From contig WRAN01000003.1 in the NCBI GenBank assembly GCA_009780185.1, forward strand, positions 161,777 to 225,776: a DNA stretch of 64,000 bases. Reading direction: 5' to 3'. The stretch's first letter is position 1, and each line of letters starts with the position of its first letter. Source of the DNA: Defluviitaleaceae bacterium. Its GTDB lineage: Bacteria; Bacillota; Clostridia; Lachnospirales; WQUN01. The notes below the pieces were generated by a model. It was not told the origin of the DNA. It ran no database searches and worked only from the letters and a program-made list of their open reading frames with translations. Made by a program: the position numbers and the translations under genes. Shown in pieces: positions 25,568-35,120 of the stretch.

Positions 25568-26332
25568 TTACTCTTTTCCAACTAGTCTATCGCGTAAGTT
25601 ATCAATAGCAGTACGCCATGCTTTTATTGCTCCATTGTCCATAAGTTCATTCATAGCTTGCTCGTTATAGCCGCCGGGGGTCATATCATGTGCTAACTCT
25701 ACAAGGTCGCAGTTAGGGGTTTCGGTTGCGCGTCTGGTTAGTGACCCGAGTAATGAGTGTAAGAATTTAATAGCAGAGTCATGCTCCACACCTTGGGAAT
25801 CTGTAAATGAAATTAGCTCCGCCAGCAGCATATAGTAAGGACTCATCAGACATGTCAAAAGCTGTAAATTTCGTGTGTCGTCTAAACTGGAGAGATATAT
25901 TGCCTCGGCAACAGGAGCAAATAACTCTCCCACCTCTGGTACTTCTGGGTAAACGATAAGCGGGCCAAAGCCGCGGACAATCATTGGCAAGGGTACGACA
26001 TGGGCAAAGAGAGCTGTCTCTCCAGTGATATCCTTTAAAAAAGGCAATGACATTTCTGTTGCCATATTAAGCACTTTGTGCTCCTTTTTGAATTTTAATT
26101 CTTTTAGGGCGTCGAAGGCATTTTTTTGTACGGTGATAAATATCCACTCGGCACTGTCTAGCACGTGTTGGTTGGATGTACATACTTGTACTTGTGGAAA
26201 AGCAGCGGCAAGCTCTGCTGCTTTTTTTGCACCTCTTGGGGAAAGATAAAAGTTATATCCTGATTGTTTTGTGCAAAAACCGGTTACTATGGCTGATGCT
26301 ATTGTTCCTGTTCCTATTATTCCTATTTTCAC
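25568..26332 (-). CDS. Pyrroline-5-carboxylate reductase-like NAD(P) oxidoreductase
   Basis: The 254 residues start with the Rossmann dinucleotide motif KIGIIGTGTIASAIV, then LSPRGAKKAAELA. A helical dimerisation domain ends in HDMTPGGYNEQAM, resembling the ProC C-terminal TPGG motif. I use GTG 26332, preceded by GAGGAA at good spacing; the upstream extension has no homology. It is the third gene of a leftward lacI-hydrolase-oxidoreductase operon. In that setting it is more likely a ProC-family oxidoreductase with another substrate than the proline biosynthetic enzyme. Confidence 0.75.
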   Translation of the reverse strand: MKIGIIGTGTIASAIVTGFCTKQSGYNFYLSPRGAKKAAELAAAFPQVQVCTSNQHVLDSAEWIFITVQKNAFDALKELKFKKEHKVLNMATEMSLPFLKDITGETALFAHVVPLPMIVRGFGPLIVYPEVPEVGELFAPVAEAIYLSSLDDTRNLQLLTCLMSPYYMLLAELISFTDSQGVEHDSAIKFLHSLLGSLTRRATETPNCDLVELAHDMTPGGYNEQAMNELMDNGAIKAWRTAIDNLRDRLVGKE

Positions 26333-26352
26333 TGTGTTTCCTCGATTCATTT

Positions 26353-28764
26353 TTAGTTTATCCATAGTATAACATTGCCTGTTATGCCACAAGGGTTAGT
26401 GGGTGTGGGACATAATTGCCGCTCTAGGGTTGTGGCTACCTCGATAATAATATGATTGTCTCCTTCCCGTAGTAGGGATGTAATGTCGTATAAAAAAGTC
26501 GGGACTATCTGGATTCCCGCACTTATGCCATTGATAAATACTTCAATTCCTTCATATGCATCTGATATTTCTAGAATTGTTTTTTTGGACGAAGGCGCTT
26601 TTATTATTTTTTCGTATCGTATGAATCCGGCATATTCTATGTTGTCTGGAAGGTCAATGTTTTTTTCTTCTTTGAAGGTTGGGTACTCTATAGATTTACA
26701 GATGCTTCTTATCCATCCGCTGTTTAGGGGCATTGGGGTGCCTGAAGCTTTTATTGGCTTGGATAGGGGCCTATCAGGGGTATCAAAAACTATGATTAGC
26801 CCTTTGCTGGATTCTAGGGTTATATTTTTCCCGTCCCAGGCTTCTAACACATTGTCCCAGGCATTGTATATATATGAATCGCCGGTGGTGGGGAGGTTTA
26901 CAGTGCCGTGATATGTGACTGCGCTTTCGTTTACGAAGTAATATAAATCGCTGCTATTTTTGTAGTGCATATATCGGATTCTATTATTGGCTGGTGTTAT
27001 AGAAATTTCTGCTAGTCCTGTGAAGTCTAAATCATAAATAATTGGGATGGGAGATGTGTCCAGCTTGGCTTTTAGCTCCTTTGTCATGAATGAAGTCTCT
27101 GGCACAATAAGGGCTTTGTACTTGCTAAGAACCCCATCGTATTTTTCATCAAAAAACACATCTGCCGGGATGATATCATAGTCGATTTGATTATCTGCCA
27201 GTATCCGCGCCGGAACTTGGCTATACATATATTTACCCCCAGCCCAATCCGCCTCTGCGTGGTATAAGATTGCCGCTGGAGTTACTCGCTTGCCACCGTT
27301 TATTAGCTCGCATACCCGGTTCATGTAGCGCATTAGCTGACCGAAGTGTCTATACTGTGGGTTATGCCCGTGGGCATAAAAATGAGGGGGCGCATCCGGG
27401 TCAGGGAAGGCCTTTGGAGAAAACGCATGAGGTACAAAGTGATTAACCCCTCGCACCATAAAGTGCTCTGCCAGGTATTTGAAAATGCGGACGCCGGCTT
27501 CCCAACCATAGTTGCCAAAAATCTCACACATAGCGCGGCCTTTTTTTAGTGGGTCTATGCTTGCGGCGCTTGAGGCTAACTTTGCTAGGGCATAATGGAA
27601 GAACTCTCCATCACGCTTATGGCCTAGGCCGCTTACTATTTCCAGGTCTTCGCCTTGGGGGAGTACTTGACCGCCTATATTATCAATCCCGGCCATGTCT
27701 TGGCCTGACATGCTTCTAAAAAAATGGCCAAGGCTACAGCCTGTGCGGGTGTGTTGGTTATTATCTTCGATTATATGGCCGATGTATTCCACGCCGTGGG
27801 CGCGGCACCAGTCGCCTATCTGCCAGGAGAAGTTGTGTTCTACGTTTCGGGTTATTGTGTCCATATAGTCGTAGCGTATTTGAGCTTTGAAATGGTGGTC
27901 GAAGTCTTTATCCCATAACAGGGGGAGGTATTTATGCCAGTTGTTGCCCCAGCGGGATTTTAGTTCTGTTTCTACTTCGTGGCTCCATGGTTGATCGTCT
28001 ACGTCTTCCAGGGTTAGCCACATATCGTATAGATGACCGTTGCCAAACTCCGGTTCGTCTGAGAAAAAGCCTGCTATGGTTGTGCCAAAGTCGGCTTTGT
28101 ATCGGTCATGATGTGGTTTATATACTGCGTCTATCAGGAGTTTACAGGCATCTTGATTTAACATGTTTATATAGTCGCGGTGTGGGCCGCGGTTTCTAGT
28201 TAGATGTAGGCAATATATTTTCCAGTCGCCTTCCGGCATGGGTGTATTTTTATTTATTTCTATTATATCTTCGGCGGATTTCCCGTCTTTTTTTATGGCT
28301 ATAAAGCCCAGGAGTTTATCATCGTCAAAGGTTTCCAGCTCATCTCTTAGCTCGTGTGCTAGAATTTCAGATTCTATTATGCTTCGCTTGAAGGGTAGGG
28401 GCTTAATGCTTTCGTCAACTTCTTCAACTATCTGGTAAGTTATAAACTGCCGCCGCATTTCTTGTGGGGCGGATTTTAAAGCGCCGTTTGCGTAACCTGT
28501 AGGGAAGTGGCTGTCGTCTAGTATCCAGACTTTCATATCACGGGTGCGGGCTTCATCTAAGATTATATCCATATCCCGCCACCATAAAGGGCCGCAGAAG
28601 TCTGGATGCGGGCGGCTTTCTACACATACTGCCCATATGCCGCTTTCGTGGATTATTTTCATGTAATGCCGCAGTGTGGCTTCGTCTTCTCCATGCTGCC
28701 AGAAGAATGGAAGCAGGTAGTTGCCGCCTTTGCCGTCTAGTAGCTTCTTGATTTTCTCATTCAT
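26353..28764 (-). CDS. GH106-like glycoside hydrolase (putative rhamnosidase family)
   Basis: The 803 residues lack a signal peptide, so it should act in the cytoplasm. The N-terminal part is a barrel of the GH106-like clan (GIWAVCVESRPHPDFCG, MKVWILDDSHFPTGYANG), with FSDEPEFGNG offering acid residues. The C-terminus is a jelly-roll of galactose-binding type (about 690-800, EVFINGISAGIQ). It resembles the larger protein at 39635-42724 in plan. ATG 28764 follows AAGGAG. It is downstream of lacI by 10 bases and presumably under its control. GH106 enzymes remove L-rhamnose, but the exact substrate here is inferred. Confidence 0.65.
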   Translation of the reverse strand: MNEKIKKLLDGKGGNYLLPFFWQHGEDEATLRHYMKIIHESGIWAVCVESRPHPDFCGPLWWRDMDIILDEARTRDMKVWILDDSHFPTGYANGALKSAPQEMRRQFITYQIVEEVDESIKPLPFKRSIIESEILAHELRDELETFDDDKLLGFIAIKKDGKSAEDIIEINKNTPMPEGDWKIYCLHLTRNRGPHRDYINMLNQDACKLLIDAVYKPHHDRYKADFGTTIAGFFSDEPEFGNGHLYDMWLTLEDVDDQPWSHEVETELKSRWGNNWHKYLPLLWDKDFDHHFKAQIRYDYMDTITRNVEHNFSWQIGDWCRAHGVEYIGHIIEDNNQHTRTGCSLGHFFRSMSGQDMAGIDNIGGQVLPQGEDLEIVSGLGHKRDGEFFHYALAKLASSAASIDPLKKGRAMCEIFGNYGWEAGVRIFKYLAEHFMVRGVNHFVPHAFSPKAFPDPDAPPHFYAHGHNPQYRHFGQLMRYMNRVCELINGGKRVTPAAILYHAEADWAGGKYMYSQVPARILADNQIDYDIIPADVFFDEKYDGVLSKYKALIVPETSFMTKELKAKLDTSPIPIIYDLDFTGLAEISITPANNRIRYMHYKNSSDLYYFVNESAVTYHGTVNLPTTGDSYIYNAWDNVLEAWDGKNITLESSKGLIIVFDTPDRPLSKPIKASGTPMPLNSGWIRSICKSIEYPTFKEEKNIDLPDNIEYAGFIRYEKIIKAPSSKKTILEISDAYEGIEVFINGISAGIQIVPTFLYDITSLLREGDNHIIIEVATTLERQLCPTPTNPCGITGNVILWIN

Positions 28765-28774
28765 AGGGCACTCC

Positions 28775-29779
28775 TTAGACACTCACACGCTTAATAAGCC
28801 GGGTGGTTACTTCAATTTTTACTGGATAATTATTTTTATTGTTTATTATTTCTATAAGCCGTCTGACAGCCATTTCTCCCATATATTTCTTTGGCACATG
28901 TACTGTTGTAAGGGGCGGCTCTAGATACGCCGCCATCGGGACATTGTCAAAGCCTATAATCGCAATATCCTCTGGTATGCGGTATCCTCGCTTGCTAAGT
29001 GCCTTTATCGCCCCAATGGCAATCCAATCATTGTCTGCAAAATAGCATGGAGCAAGCTCTTCTCCTTGCTCTGTTAGCTCCATCATATCTGCAAAGGCGC
29101 CTTCTGTGGAGGGGGTAAGACGGTGGACTATGGACTTTGATACGGACATTCCGTTATGGCGTACTGCCTTGTAAAAGCCGTCTGCGCGTTCTTCAAAGTT
29201 TTCGATGCCGTAGGAAGAACGTAGGTAGCCTGGTTGTTTTTTTGTGCGGCTTATTAGATAGTTGGTTGCAAGAAATGCCCCTTGAATATTGTTGATAAGA
29301 ATACAGTCATGCCCTACTGTGTCAAAATACACATCAAGTAGTACCAATGGAATGGATAGATTAGCAAAAGGTGTGAAATCTTCTGGGTGCATTTCGGTAC
29401 CTAGTAAGATGATTCCGGCGCTATCGGAGTAGGTGATCTCGTTAATTTTATCTTTTACATCGTCATCTTTGTGGATATAAACGATTTGCAATTTAAACTG
29501 CCCTTGGGTACAGGCGGTTTCTATACCTTCAGAAAGCTCTGAGAAAAATGGCGTAGACCCTACAATGGCTCCCTGGCGCTTGTAGATTACAAAAGTGATA
29601 TGTCTGGAGCGGGCTGTGGATTTTACTATTTTAGTAAAATCGTATTCGTACTTGTCTGCCGCGTCCAGTACCATGCGCCGGGTTTGAGTGCTTACGCCGG
29701 GCTTGTTGCGTAGAGCCATAGAAACCGCCGCTTCAGATAGGCCTAGTTTCTTTGCCAGTTCTTTTGCAGTAATGCTCAT
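28775..29779 (-). CDS. LacI-family transcriptional regulator
   Basis: The 334 residues begin with a LacI helix-turn-helix (TAKELAKKLGLSEAAVSMALRN) and hinge helix. A periplasmic-binding-protein-like sugar domain follows (FDNVPMAAYLEPPLTTVHVP near the end). AAGGCGG precedes ATG 29779. It diverges from the transketolase genes, and a palindrome in the shared promoter region (29803-29822) is the likely operator, with a second similar site before the GH127 gene. It probably represses the locus until a sugar from the glycan is bound. Confidence 0.92.
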   Translation of the reverse strand: MSITAKELAKKLGLSEAAVSMALRNKPGVSTQTRRMVLDAADKYEYDFTKIVKSTARSRHITFVIYKRQGAIVGSTPFFSELSEGIETACTQGQFKLQIVYIHKDDDVKDKINEITYSDSAGIILLGTEMHPEDFTPFANLSIPLVLLDVYFDTVGHDCILINNIQGAFLATNYLISRTKKQPGYLRSSYGIENFEERADGFYKAVRHNGMSVSKSIVHRLTPSTEGAFADMMELTEQGEELAPCYFADNDWIAIGAIKALSKRGYRIPEDIAIIGFDNVPMAAYLEPPLTTVHVPKKYMGEMAVRRLIEIINNKNNYPVKIEVTTRLIKRVSV

Positions 29780-29802
29780 ACTTCACCGCCTTTACCGTTA
29801 CC

Positions 29803-29822
29803 TTTAGTAAGTATTTACTAAA
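29803..29822. promoter_or_regulatory. Probable LacI-family operator
   Basis: TTTAGTAA-GTAT-TTACTAAA is a perfect inverted repeat with 8-bp arms. It lies between lacI and the divergent transketolase promoter, 18 bases before its -35. Confidence 0.65.
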
Positions 29823-29839
29823 TTAACTAAAGAAATGTA

Positions 29840-29868
29840 TTGACATTAAGTTGACTGACTTACATGAT
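29840..29868 (+). promoter_or_regulatory. Predicted sigma-A promoter of the transketolase operon
   Basis: TTGACA (29840-29845), 17 bases, CATGAT (29863-29868). It is about 23 bases before ATG 29892 and next to the operator. Confidence 0.7.
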
Positions 29869-29891
29869 ACACCTAATATCCGGAGGTGAAT

Positions 29892-30665
29892 ATGGACAAA
29901 TTTAAGAAGATTGCCTTTGATTGTAGGCTTACTGTGCTGGATATGATTTACAAGGCTAAAGCTGGGCATATCGGGGGTAGTATGAGTGCCATGGAGGTTT
30001 TGGTCTCCTTGTATTTTGGTGTTATGGATATGGGAAAAGATAGATTTATATTAAGTAAAGGGCATATAGCCGAGGCACTTTACGCGGTGCTTGCACATAG
30101 AGGGATAATCTCCTATGAGGAGCTTATGACTTTTGGGGCTTTTGATTCGGCACTTGCGGGGCACCCGACCAGTGGGGTGAATGGTGTTGAGTTTGCTACT
30201 GGGGCGCTGGGGCATGGCCTTGGTGTTGGAGTGGGGATGGCACTTGGGCTTAGCAGTAAGGTATATGTACTTATGGGGGATGGGGAGCTTGCTGAAGGCT
30301 CTAATTGGGAAGCTATGATGGCTGCCGCGAAATATAAATTGAGCAACCTGATAGGGATTGTAGATCGAAATAAGCTTCAAATAAGCGGTGAAACCGAATC
30401 CGTTATGCCTCTGGAAGATTTAGGGGCTAAGTTTCGAGCCTTTGGCTGGGAGGTAAATGAGGTAAACGGTCACGAGCCACATGCGATTATAGAAGCGTTA
30501 AAACAACCCCAAACCAAACCGCGTGTGCTAATCACTAACACGATAAAGGGCTATGGGGCCAAAATAATGGAAAATAATCCAATATGGCATCATCATATCC
30601 CAGATGAGGCCCAGTATCACGAGATTAAAGAATCCTTTGTCAAGAGGAGGAATCAATATGAGTAA
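29892..30665 (+). CDS. Transketolase, N-terminal (thiamine diphosphate) subunit
   Basis: The 257 residues carry the ThDP-binding half of a transketolase. AGHIGGSMSAMEVL starts it, and GDGELAEGSNWEA with DRNKLQISG forms the cofactor and metal site. In this split form it works with the next gene's product to transfer two-carbon ketol units. ATG 29892 follows CCGGAGG; a GTG 6 bases earlier is less well placed. The pair is at the head of a LacI-controlled sugar locus, so it is probably a dedicated catabolic transketolase and not the central one. Confidence 0.92.
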   Translation: MDKFKKIAFDCRLTVLDMIYKAKAGHIGGSMSAMEVLVSLYFGVMDMGKDRFILSKGHIAEALYAVLAHRGIISYEELMTFGAFDSALAGHPTSGVNGVEFATGALGHGLGVGVGMALGLSSKVYVLMGDGELAEGSNWEAMMAAAKYKLSNLIGIVDRNKLQISGETESVMPLEDLGAKFRAFGWEVNEVNGHEPHAIIEALKQPQTKPRVLITNTIKGYGAKIMENNPIWHHHIPDEAQYHEIKESFVKRRNQYE

Positions 30666-31590
30666 GGTATCCTGTCGTATGGCTTTCACTTCTACGATTG
30701 AAGCCATTGCCGCCAATGACGAGACTATATACATGGTGTGTACAGATTCACGAGGGAGTGTAACTTCCGGCGGCTTTGCTAAGAAGTATCCCGGCCGCTT
30801 TATTGAAGCGGGGATAGCTGAGCAAAATGCGATATCCATTGCCGCGGGGCTTTCCACCACAGGCAAAAATGTATTCGTGGCAGGGCCAGCGTGCTTTCTA
30901 TCCGCCCGAGGGTACGAGCAGATTAAGACAGATGTAGCCTACAACCAAACCAATGTAAAAATCATAGGAGTATCAGCAGGGGTGAGCTATGGCCCACTGG
31001 GTGGAACCCACACAAATCTTCATGATTTTGCAGGGTTAAGAGCACTTCCTAACATAGAAATATTTGCACCAAGTGATGGGGTGCAAACGGCCTTTATCAC
31101 TCAGTATCTAGCCAAAAGCAACACCCCGGCTTATATGAGAATGGGCAGAGGGGATGTAGATACTGTGTATCCCCAAGATGAAGCCTTTGATATTCATAAA
31201 GCTAAGCTAGTAAAAGATGGCACAGATATAACCCTAATAGCCTGTGGCGAAATGGTATCTCCCGCCATCAAAGCAGCGGAAATATTGGAAAAAGAAGGCG
31301 TTTCTGCACGTGTACTAGATATGTTCTGCCTAAAGCCTGCCGATAAAGAGGCAATTATTAAAGCCGCAAAGGAAACCAAGGCAATCGTAACAATAGAAGA
31401 ACACAGTATCCACGGCGGCTTGGGAGAGCTAGTATGTGCAGTAGTTGCCCAGCATCATCCTACAAAAGTAGAAGTACTGGCCTTTCCGGATGAGGAATAT
31501 AAAGTAGGCAAAAGCCATGAGCTGTTTGCTTACTATGGCCTAACCCCGGGCGGGATTGCCCAAGCAGCTATAAGGAGGATTTTATGTTAA
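30658..31590 (+). CDS. Transketolase, C-terminal (pyrimidine-binding) subunit
   Basis: The 310 residues form the pyrimidine-binding and C-terminal domains of transketolase: GRFIEAGIAEQNAISIAAGL carries the family Glu, later GGTHTNLHDFAGLR and VTIEEHSIHGGLG. GAGGAGG precedes ATG 30658, which overlaps the N-subunit gene by 8 bases. The split arrangement matches many catabolic transketolases, including those assigned to apulose-4-phosphate in the apiose pathway, but sequence alone does not set the substrate. Confidence 0.92.
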   Translation: MSKVSCRMAFTSTIEAIAANDETIYMVCTDSRGSVTSGGFAKKYPGRFIEAGIAEQNAISIAAGLSTTGKNVFVAGPACFLSARGYEQIKTDVAYNQTNVKIIGVSAGVSYGPLGGTHTNLHDFAGLRALPNIEIFAPSDGVQTAFITQYLAKSNTPAYMRMGRGDVDTVYPQDEAFDIHKAKLVKDGTDITLIACGEMVSPAIKAAEILEKEGVSARVLDMFCLKPADKEAIIKAAKETKAIVTIEEHSIHGGLGELVCAVVAQHHPTKVEVLAFPDEEYKVGKSHELFAYYGLTPGGIAQAAIRRILC

Positions 31591-32999
31591 AGCAAACCTT
31601 TGGAGTCATTGTGTCCCATCGCAGTTTTTTCCCTTCCTATCATATACAAGATGCCAGGAAGGACGTTGCAGCACTGCTTACTAAGCTAGGTCATGACTAT
31701 GTAATGGTGTCAGAAAACGATACCAGCTTAGGCGCGACAGTTACATTTGAGGAAGCAAAAGTTACCGCCGCTTTGCTGGCAAAGCACAAAGATAAAATTT
31801 CAGGGATTATTGTAATCCTTCCCAACTTTGGCGAGGAACTTGGTGTTGCCGAAGCCATACAGCGCTCGGGGCTTGATGTGCCTATATTAATCCAGGCTTG
31901 CGAAGATGATTTTGATAAGCTAAGCATGGCTCATAGACGGGATGCCTTTTGTGGGAAGATTTCTCTATGTAATAGCTTATATCAGCGGGGGATTCCTTTT
32001 ACCCAGACCACTATGCATACTTGCGGTATCAACAGCACAGAGTTTTCTGCTGATGTGCAGCGTTTTGCGGCGATATGCAATGTTGTAAAGGGCTTGAAAA
32101 ATAGCCGTATAGCCATGCTTGGGGCAAGACCCATAGCCTTCAACACCGTTCGCTTTTCAGAAAAAATTCTGCAAAAGCACGGCATAAGCGTCCAAACCAT
32201 GGACCTAAGCGAAGTAATAGCTGCCGCGGAAGCTATAACCGACGATGCCGCAAAGGCCAAAGAAGCAGAAATCCGCGCTTACGGCAGTATCTGCACCAGT
32301 ATAAGCCAAGAAAAAATAGCCAAGCAGGCCAGGCTGTGCCTTGCAATGGAGCAAATGGTAGATGCTCTGGATTGCCAAGCAAGTACCGTACAATGCTGGG
32401 ATAGCTTAGAGAAGAACTACGGCTGTGCCGCCTGTCTAGGTATGAGTATGATGGGGCAAAACGGTAAACCCAGCGCATGTGAAAGCGATGTAACCGGAGC
32501 AGTGAGTATGCTGGCCGCCAAGCTTGCCACGGGCAGCGCGCCTGCTCTTATGGACTGGAACAACAACATAACCGGTGAGGCAGATTGCTGTATATCCCAA
32601 CATTGTTCCAATTTCCCTAAAAGCTTCTTTCAGTCGGACAATCTTGAAATTGGTACTTTGGATGTTTTGGGCAGTGTACTTGGCGAAGACAGTACCTTCG
32701 GAGCCTGTAAAGGTGTGGTGGCCCCAGGGGATATGACCTACATCAAGGTAAGCACAGACGATACCCAGGGAATAATGAAAATGTATGTAGGAGAAGGCAG
32801 TTTCGAAGCTAAAGCCGTAGACACCAAAGGTGGAGTAGCCTACTGCCGAGTCCCCGGCCTTCAAAGTCTGATGTACTATATCTGCGAAAACGGTTTCGAG
32901 CACCATGTATGCTTTGTACGGGGTCATGTGGCGGACATCCTAGTGGAAGCCATGGGGAAATATATGGGTGTGAAAACATACAAACATATTGGTGATTAA
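31584..32999 (+). CDS. L-fucose/L-arabinose isomerase family protein
   Basis: The 471 residues follow the fold of the FucI/AraA family: an N-terminal Rossmann-like domain (SGIIVILPNFGEE), a middle domain (RIAMLGARPIAFN), and a C-terminal domain with CESDVTGAVSML, DWNN and HVCFVRGHVAD. Such enzymes are Mn-dependent aldose-ketose isomerases, though this subfamily is not clearly FucI or AraA. AAGGAGG precedes the ATG, and the gene overlaps the transketolase by 7 bases. It should supply a ketose for the pathway started by the kinase and transketolase. Confidence 0.75.
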   Translation: MLKQTFGVIVSHRSFFPSYHIQDARKDVAALLTKLGHDYVMVSENDTSLGATVTFEEAKVTAALLAKHKDKISGIIVILPNFGEELGVAEAIQRSGLDVPILIQACEDDFDKLSMAHRRDAFCGKISLCNSLYQRGIPFTQTTMHTCGINSTEFSADVQRFAAICNVVKGLKNSRIAMLGARPIAFNTVRFSEKILQKHGISVQTMDLSEVIAAAEAITDDAAKAKEAEIRAYGSICTSISQEKIAKQARLCLAMEQMVDALDCQASTVQCWDSLEKNYGCAACLGMSMMGQNGKPSACESDVTGAVSMLAAKLATGSAPALMDWNNNITGEADCCISQHCSNFPKSFFQSDNLEIGTLDVLGSVLGEDSTFGACKGVVAPGDMTYIKVSTDDTQGIMKMYVGEGSFEAKAVDTKGGVAYCRVPGLQSLMYYICENGFEHHVCFVRGHVADILVEAMGKYMGVKTYKHIGD

Positions 33000-33008
33000 G
33001 CGATAAAA

Positions 33009-33027
33009 TTAAGTAAATACTGCTAAA
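33009..33027. promoter_or_regulatory. Second probable LacI-family operator
   Basis: TTAAGTAAATACTGCTAAA resembles the palindrome at 29803-29822 (shared core AGTAAATACT and a CTAAA end) with one base missing. It lies 7 bases before the -35 of the GH127 promoter. Confidence 0.45.
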
Positions 33028-33034
33028 TTAATGT

Positions 33035-33063
33035 TTGACATTCAGTTTGTAAGGCTGCAAAAT
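33035..33063 (+). promoter_or_regulatory. Predicted promoter of the GH127/transport operon
   Basis: TTGACA (33035-33040), 17 bases, CAAAAT (33058-33063), 30 bases before ATG 33094. It lies inside the longer open frame, which supports the downstream ATG as the real start. Confidence 0.6.
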
Positions 33064-33093
33064 ACAAGTAAGAAGATAAAGGCGGTTAAAAAT

Positions 33094-35058
33094 ATGTTAA
33101 TAGATACAAAAAAAAGCCCTTACGCAAAGGTCTATTCTCTTCCCCAAAACTCTGTAAAATGGCAGCCTGGATTTTGGCTGGATCGTTTTAATACCTGTGT
33201 TGACGAGACTATTCCTCATATTCTCAGCGTGTTTGCGGATAAGGAAAGCTTCTTCCACCAGGTGGAGAACTTTAAGATAGCTGCGGGGCTTAGTGATGGA
33301 GAGTTTCGCGGTACCCCTTATGGAGATGGGGATTTTTATAAGCTTATGGAGGGGCTTACTTACGCATATGCCCACCGTAACGACCCGGAAATAGATGCAA
33401 CTCTTGATGAATATATCACGCTTATCGCCGCGGCTCAGCAGCCGGACGGCTATATTTCTACTAAGCAGATTATTGGCGAGAAGCTTAGCAATGGCACATT
33501 CCGCCATGGGGATGTTAATGATTTTGAGGAATATAACTTTGGCCATTTGTTTACATCGGCCTGTGTTCATTACCGTGTAACCGGGAAGGAAAATTTCCTT
33601 AATATAGCCCGCCACTGTGCCGAATATCTTGAGGGCATGTATCGCGGCATATTGGAAGAGGGCAAGGCTCACACTGCCGTATGCCCCAGTCATTATATGG
33701 GGTTGTTTGAAATGTACCGTACCACCGGTGAGGAAAAATACCTTGCGATGGGCAAAACCGCAATCGCCATACGAGACATGGTGGAAAACGGAAGTGATGA
33801 TAATCAAGACCGCATCCCTTTAAAGGAACACCGCAAAATTGTAGGTCACGCGGTGCGCTCCACATATTTGTATGCCGGTGCTGCCGATATGTACCTGGAG
33901 ACAGGCGATGAGTCTCTCCCTGCGGTGCTGGATAGCTGCTGGGATAACTTAATGAACTCGAAGATATATATCAACGGCGGGTGCGGTGCGCTGTATACCG
34001 GAACCTCCCCTTTTGGAATGTTATTGGATGCCCAATATGTGCACCAGGCCTTTGGATACGAGTATCAGCTTCCCAATATTACAGCTTATAACGAGACATG
34101 TGGCACATTGGGCCATATCTTTTGGGCTAACCGTATGTTTGCCCGTGAGCCTAAAGCTGAGTATATGGATTTAATCGAAGGATCATATTACAACCTGGTT
34201 CTGGCGGCTGTAAGCCTAGATGGACGGAAGTATTTTTATGAGAATATGCTTCGCCGTACAAAGGATTTGGACTACCCTGTAATGTGGCCTGTAGAGCGCA
34301 GTGGGTATTTTAGCTGCTTCTGCTGCCCTACCAATGTCTCCAGAAGTATCCCCGAGGCTGTGGATTATTCTTACCGGGTTAGTGCTGACGCGGTTTGGTG
34401 TGGTATGTATGGGGCCAATGAGGCTAGTATTTCACTTGAAAACGGTGCAGCATTTAACCTTACGCAAGAGACCAACTACCCATGGAGTGGGAATATTCGT
34501 ATAAAGATTTCTGATTTAACCTCCCCTTTCACCCTTAAAGTCCGGGTACCGGGATGGGTGGATAAAGGTAGTATCACCTATGGGGATATGACACGGTCGT
34601 TGTCAGAAGTTAATGGCAAGACCTATGTAGGTGTGCCTATTACAAAAGCCGGAGATGTAGATATCTTTTTTGATATGCCGGTCAGGATGATGGAAGCTCA
34701 CCCTAAAGTGGAAGAGGATACCAGCCAGGTATGTATTACCCGCGGCCCATTGGTGTATTGTGCCGAAAGTCACGATATCTGCGGTGATATGGATGGTATT
34801 ATGGTGCTATCTGACGCAACCTTTGAAGAATCTTCATATGAAATTGGTGGATTCCCAATGGTAGCTCTTACTTGTGACGCGGCTAGAGTTGTACGAGCTG
34901 CTGATTATAACCCCGATGCTTTGTATCAGCCGATAAAAGTGAAGGGTTTGGAGGGGACTAAGCTCCGTTTGATTCCTTACTTTGCTTGGGATAACAGAGG
35001 TTTTGGGGAAATGCGTACCTGGTTCCCAGTTCACTATAATTTTGGAACCCGGTTTTGA
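33094..35058 (+). CDS. GH127-type beta-L-arabinofuranosidase (DUF1680)
   Basis: The 654 residues form an (alpha/alpha)6 barrel of the GH127 clan: VKWQPGFWLDRFNTCV, AAAQQPDGYIST, NETCGTLGHIFWANRMF and SCFCCPTNVSRS, where the Cys cluster and a Glu build the zinc-thiolate catalytic site. Family members release beta-L-arabinofuranose. There is no signal peptide. I use ATG 33094 after AAAGGCGG because a promoter lies just upstream and family likeness starts after it. It heads the importer operon, so its substrate probably enters as an oligosaccharide. Confidence 0.88.
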   Translation: MLIDTKKSPYAKVYSLPQNSVKWQPGFWLDRFNTCVDETIPHILSVFADKESFFHQVENFKIAAGLSDGEFRGTPYGDGDFYKLMEGLTYAYAHRNDPEIDATLDEYITLIAAAQQPDGYISTKQIIGEKLSNGTFRHGDVNDFEEYNFGHLFTSACVHYRVTGKENFLNIARHCAEYLEGMYRGILEEGKAHTAVCPSHYMGLFEMYRTTGEEKYLAMGKTAIAIRDMVENGSDDNQDRIPLKEHRKIVGHAVRSTYLYAGAADMYLETGDESLPAVLDSCWDNLMNSKIYINGGCGALYTGTSPFGMLLDAQYVHQAFGYEYQLPNITAYNETCGTLGHIFWANRMFAREPKAEYMDLIEGSYYNLVLAAVSLDGRKYFYENMLRRTKDLDYPVMWPVERSGYFSCFCCPTNVSRSIPEAVDYSYRVSADAVWCGMYGANEASISLENGAAFNLTQETNYPWSGNIRIKISDLTSPFTLKVRVPGWVDKGSITYGDMTRSLSEVNGKTYVGVPITKAGDVDIFFDMPVRMMEAHPKVEEDTSQVCITRGPLVYCAESHDICGDMDGIMVLSDATFEESSYEIGGFPMVALTCDAARVVRAADYNPDALYQPIKVKGLEGTKLRLIPYFAWDNRGFGEMRTWFPVHYNFGTRF

Positions 35059-35120
35059 TGATACTGACGAAAGCGATCTAGCCCTTTAAATAGGCGGATT
35101 TTATACAAGGAGGGAGTTAT

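Noticed and set aside
33097..33807. 236-residue minus-strand frame opposite the GH127 gene
   Set aside because: It is an antisense shadow without family likeness; the plus frame has GH127 motifs.
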